A stretch of 35,781 nucleotides of DNA, taken from positions 1 through 35,781 of the forward strand of contig JAFYSB010000046.1 of NCBI GenBank assembly GCA_017546705.1, in the 5' to 3' direction. The stretch is from Paludibacteraceae bacterium. GTDB lineage: Bacteria; Bacteroidota; Bacteroidia; Bacteroidales; Paludibacteraceae. A program made the position numbers and the translations under genes. Below, one piece after another: positions 33,455-35,781 of this stretch (position 1 is the stretch's first letter; each line of letters begins with the position of its first letter). The notes under the pieces were generated by a model, which worked only from the letters and a program-made list of their open reading frames with translations, ran no database searches and was not told the origin of the DNA.

Positions 33455-34885
33455 TTACTGCTTTTTGAATACGGCGTAATAGGTGGCGTCGGAGGTTACC
33501 TTTCCGGATGCCGTGGTGAAGAGGTCTGATGGTTGGCAGAATGGGTTGGAGTAGTTCTCCTCCTTGGTCCAGCCGACGAAAGTCCATCCGCTGCATGGGG
33601 TAGGGGCTGCGGGGACGCTGATGGTTTGTGTGCCGTTGATATTGTAAGTAGCGGTGTGGTGTACCGCGCCGTTAGCCATCCAAGTGACGGTAAAGGTGGC
33701 TGGGTCTGGTTCTGGGTCTGGCTCTGGCTCGGGGGTGTTGCCAGCGACGTCGGAGATGGTCATGTTGCCCGTTACGTTGGTGATGGTAAGGCGACCAAGG
33801 GTCTTGTCGTAAGTGTAGTTGGCACCTGTTACTTTGATATCTTGAGGGTGTGAGCCGTCGTTGTTGGTGAGGTAAGCAATGAAGCCATCGCTAAGGGTAT
33901 AGCGGTGAGCTGGCCACATGGTGGCAGCGGATGACTCGGTGACGGTGTGTACCGTTGTTGCTAATTTTTGGGTATTATGTTTGACCATTTGTAGGGCTAA
34001 CTCAGGGTAATCAATAAAGGGGTTGCGGTTGCCCTGGTAGTTCTGCGCGCCATCGTTGCGAACCATTTCAATAAGTGATGGGGGGTCTTGCATGTGCCAT
34101 TTGATTAATATGCGGAGTGATTCAAAGACTCCATCGTTACCTAGTTTGTCGAGCAATTGTGCGGCTCCATTGTAATAGGTTCCGCGAGAACCATTAGGGG
34201 CTTCCCCATACATCATGTAATAGTAGATAATGCATCGTGCTACATCTCCACGTGATGTTCCGAGGTTGATTTCTTTATAGTATGGGTGTGTGTTTTTTAC
34301 TGATTGTCCTGCTAAATCATGAGAATTAGGGTAGATGAAATTATCTGGGTCAAAATAGACTTTTGTGTCTTCTCCATATCCCAAGTTACCACGTTTAGAA
34401 TTGACTCCAGGGTGAAGGGGACGTACGCAATGCATGTCGTATCCCATGGGAATTTCTTTGTCGCTTCCTTTTGACTGTGGCCAGGTGTGCTCGCGGTCAT
34501 ATGTGTTTCCGCCATCCCATGTTCCATGAATGCGCGCTCCGTCATAGGCGTCTAAGATATAATCTTCGTTATCTGCGCGGTTGAGATCTTTATCGACCTT
34601 TACGTATTGTTCTTTTAACGCATCATAACTGTAACCTGAATTTTTATGTTTGCTGGTATTACCCATTAATGTGGTTAATTTGCTAAAAAGAGCATCTTCT
34701 GTTAGATTGTATAATGTGGCGTAGGTGTAATCGCCTGTATAATAGGCGGTTTGCTCGGTGGTGTAAGTAGTGTAGGCAGCTTTGCCTTCGTCGGAGCCCA
34801 CGTGCGCTTGCATGTCGATTTGGGCAAAGAGCGCCAACTGGAGGCACGAAAGAAGAGTCAGAAATAGTAGACGTGTATAATGCAT
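33455..34885 (-). CDS. Secreted endonuclease I family nuclease with C-terminal InlB-like repeat
   Basis: This 476-residue protein has a signal peptide (about 1-21, ending ALFA). The nuclease domain (about 60-300) carries the endonuclease I (EndA/NucM) signature YDREHTWPQS, with the conserved His133 expected to act with a metal ion. GNLGYGE and NSHDLAGQSVKNTHPYYKE follow, and then WHMQDPPSLIEMVRNDGAQNYQGNRNPFIDYPEL. These enzymes degrade extracellular DNA or RNA nonspecifically. After an Ig-like segment and a Pro/Glu/Asp linker (PEPEPDPEPDPA), the protein ends in an InlB-type repeat closing YYAVFKKQ, very like the end of the 663-residue M6 protease. No T9SS signal was recognised. It is transcribed alone from 34913-34944. 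Confidence 0.88.
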   Translation of the reverse strand: MHYTRLLFLTLLSCLQLALFAQIDMQAHVGSDEGKAAYTTYTTEQTAYYTGDYTYATLYNLTEDALFSKLTTLMGNTSKHKNSGYSYDALKEQYVKVDKDLNRADNEDYILDAYDGARIHGTWDGGNTYDREHTWPQSKGSDKEIPMGYDMHCVRPLHPGVNSKRGNLGYGEDTKVYFDPDNFIYPNSHDLAGQSVKNTHPYYKEINLGTSRGDVARCIIYYYMMYGEAPNGSRGTYYNGAAQLLDKLGNDGVFESLRILIKWHMQDPPSLIEMVRNDGAQNYQGNRNPFIDYPELALQMVKHNTQKLATTVHTVTESSAATMWPAHRYTLSDGFIAYLTNNDGSHPQDIKVTGANYTYDKTLGRLTITNVTGNMTISDVAGNTPEPEPDPEPDPATFTVTWMANGAVHHTATYNINGTQTISVPAAPTPCSGWTFVGWTKEENYSNPFCQPSDLFTTASGKVTSDATYYAVFKKQ

Positions 34886-34912
34886 AATTCAAATGTTTGT
34901 TTATTGAGAGCG

Positions 34913-34944
34913 CAAAAGTAGTAAAATTTCTTCGTACACGCAAA
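34913..34944 (-). promoter_or_regulatory. Bacteroidota-type promoter for the endonuclease gene
   Basis: On the minus strand TTTG (34944-34941), 20 nt, TACTTTTG (34920-34913), about 28 nt before the start codon. Confidence 0.8.
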
Positions 34945-35002
34945 CACGCGCGCATATTTTTTAGGGTGTATGTGGATTTTTTTTGAAAAAAATGCAAAAA
35001 TA

Positions 35003-35034
35003 TTTGGTCATGTGAAAAAAAAGTAGTAATTTTG
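35003..35034 (+). promoter_or_regulatory. Bacteroidota-type promoter for rpmB-rpmG
   Basis: TTTG (35003-35006), 20 nt, TAATTTTG (35027-35034), a perfect match to the consensus. It is divergent from the endonuclease promoter and gives a leader of about 125 nt. Confidence 0.82.
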
Positions 35035-35066
35035 CACGATTTTTCGCGTATAGTGTGGTGGAATAT

Positions 35067-35101
35067 AGTTGATAGTTGTCAGTTGACACTTGAAAGTTGA
35101 A
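35067..35101. repeat. 7-nt array (AGTTGNN, 5 units) in the rpmB leader
   Basis: Units AGTTGAT, AGTTGTC, AGTTGAC, ACTTGAA, AGTTGAA. It is the inverted counterpart of the CAACTGT array at 21536-21570. Confidence 0.75.
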
Positions 35102-35163
35102 GTGCGAGAAAGTGGGGGATAAATGGGATAATAAGCTGAAAATAAACTAAATACAAAAATAAA

Positions 35164-35412
35164 ATGTCAAAAATTTGTCAAATTACCGGCAAGAAAGCCA
35201 TGGTAGGATGCAATGTGTCACACTCAAAGCGCCACACAAAGCGTACATTTGATGTGAACTTGTTCCACAAGAAGTTCTACTGGGTAGAACAAGATGCATG
35301 GATCATGCTGAACGTGAGTGCAGCTGGTCTGAGAACAATTAACAAAATCGGCTTGGATGCTGCATTGAAGCAAGCAAGTGCGAAAGGGTACATTAAAATT
35401 TACGAATGCTAA
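35164..35412 (+). CDS. rpmB: 50S ribosomal protein L28
   Basis: This 82-residue basic protein begins [29 protein letters not shown], the conserved L28 opening with the NVSHSK motif. It continues through [31 protein letters not shown]. It is a structural part of the large ribosomal subunit. It leads an operon with rpmG 12 nt downstream and the DUF4295 gene. The start ATG follows the A-rich leader AATACAAAAATAAA, typical of ribosomal genes in this phylum. Confidence 0.97.
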   Translation: MSKICQITGKKAMVGCNVSHSKRHTKRTFDVNLFHKKFYWVEQDAWIMLNVSAAGLRTINKIGLDAALKQASAKGYIKIYEC

Positions 35413-35424
35413 GGAGGAATCGTC

Positions 35425-35613
35425 ATGGCAAAGAAAACTAAAGAGGCACGAGTACAAGTAATCTTGGAGTGCACAGAGCACAAGGCCAGCGGTATGCCAG
35501 GAACTTCGCGTTACATCACCACGAAGAACCGCAAAAACACTCCTGATCGTTTGGAGTTGAAGAAGTACAATCCGATCCTCAAGAAGTACACAGTACACAA
35601 GGAGATCAAGTAA
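35425..35613 (+). CDS. rpmG: 50S ribosomal protein L33 (zinc-free form)
   Basis: This 62-residue protein begins [20 protein letters not shown] and contains the conserved [19 protein letters not shown] segment. The paired CxxC zinc motifs are missing, with only one Cys remaining, so this is the C-minus form that does not bind zinc, as is usual in Bacteroidota. It starts 12 nt after rpmB and precedes the DUF4295 gene by 31 nt, so the three genes form one operon. An AAGGAGG stretch lies about 6-12 nt upstream of its start, an unusually clear Shine-Dalgarno sequence for this phylum. Confidence 0.97.
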   Translation: MAKKTKEARVQVILECTEHKASGMPGTSRYITTKNRKNTPDRLELKKYNPILKKYTVHKEIK

Positions 35614-35644
35614 TTAACCCCTAAATTAAGAAAGGCTTAGAACT

Positions 35645-35781
35645 ATGGCAAAGAAAGCGGTCGCTACATTGCACACTGGTAACGCAGGTCGTAACCACAC
35701 TAAGTGCATCAAGATGGTGAAGAGCCCTAAAACGGGTGCTTACATCTTCCAAGAGGAAATCGTTGAGAACGAGAAAGTTGC
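35645..35781 (+). CDS. DUF4295 domain protein, 3' end cut by the window
   Basis: The visible 45 residues begin MAKKAVATLHTGNAGRNHTK and continue CIKMVKSPKTGAYIFQEEIV. This matches the small (about 50 residue) basic DUF4295 family that follows rpmB-rpmG in Bacteroidota and usually precedes ftsY. The family is confined to this phylum and is thought to be ribosome-associated because of its context and composition. The frame is still open at the window edge, and only a handful of residues should be missing. Confidence 0.9.
   Translation, partial: MAKKAVATLHTGNAGRNHTKCIKMVKSPKTGAYIFQEEIVENEKV

Overview
The window reads as chromosomal DNA of a Bacteroidales-type bacterium (phylum Bacteroidota), probably gut- or rumen-associated. 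The evidence is: Bacteroidota promoters (TTTG, 19-20 nt, TAnnTTTG) in front of several genes; A-rich leaders with no Shine-Dalgarno; large secreted proteins ending in type IX secretion (T9SS) C-terminal domains; the rpmB-rpmG-DUF4295 gene order; and FISUMP, M6-protease and CE2-esterase families typical of this group. No rRNA, tRNA, CRISPR array, transposase or integrase was seen.

Layout. Positions 1-7.1 kb are on the plus strand: a secreted Ntn-type amidase, a housekeeping block (YceD/DUF177, L32, an RluB-type pseudouridine synthase) and three tandem CE2-like esterase paralogues. From 7.1 to 34.9 kb every gene is on the minus strand. In map order these are: a CBM20-like/dead-esterase/PHP fusion with a T9SS tail; a 1663-residue protein beginning with ubiquitin; groEL and groES; two M6 metalloproteases; a four-helix-bundle protein; a small membrane-anchored low-complexity protein; a 2245-residue surface protein; a BRO-N/DinD-like protein; and a secreted endonuclease I. 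The right edge returns to the plus strand with rpmB, rpmG and a DUF4295 gene cut by the window end.

The standout is the gene at 10783-15774. After a signal peptide the mature protein should start exactly at a ubiquitin fold (44 of 72 positions identical to human ubiquitin by hand alignment; six of seven lysines and Ile44 kept; no C-terminal Gly-Gly). Behind it come three FISUMP domains, a domain resembling the glycan-binding F-box-associated (FBA) domain, a BspA-type leucine-rich repeat segment, InlB-like B-repeats and a T9SS tail. Two of the three FISUMP domains end in GC-rich patches. The second of these is dominated by Tyr/Asp/Ser/His codons of the form NNC, the footprint expected of a diversity-generating retroelement (DGR) target, although no reverse transcriptase or template lies in the window. 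The mRNA also appears to carry a long, structured 5' leader. My inference is an exported, surface-displayed ubiquitin mimic carrying potentially hypervariable and glycan-binding modules.

A second theme is the spacers. Nearly every longer one holds short tandem repeats of 7, 9, 11 or 18 nt. A 9-nt family (TAATTRGTC) recurs at eight places between 17.9 and 33.3 kb and in one case supplies the last codons and stop of a gene.
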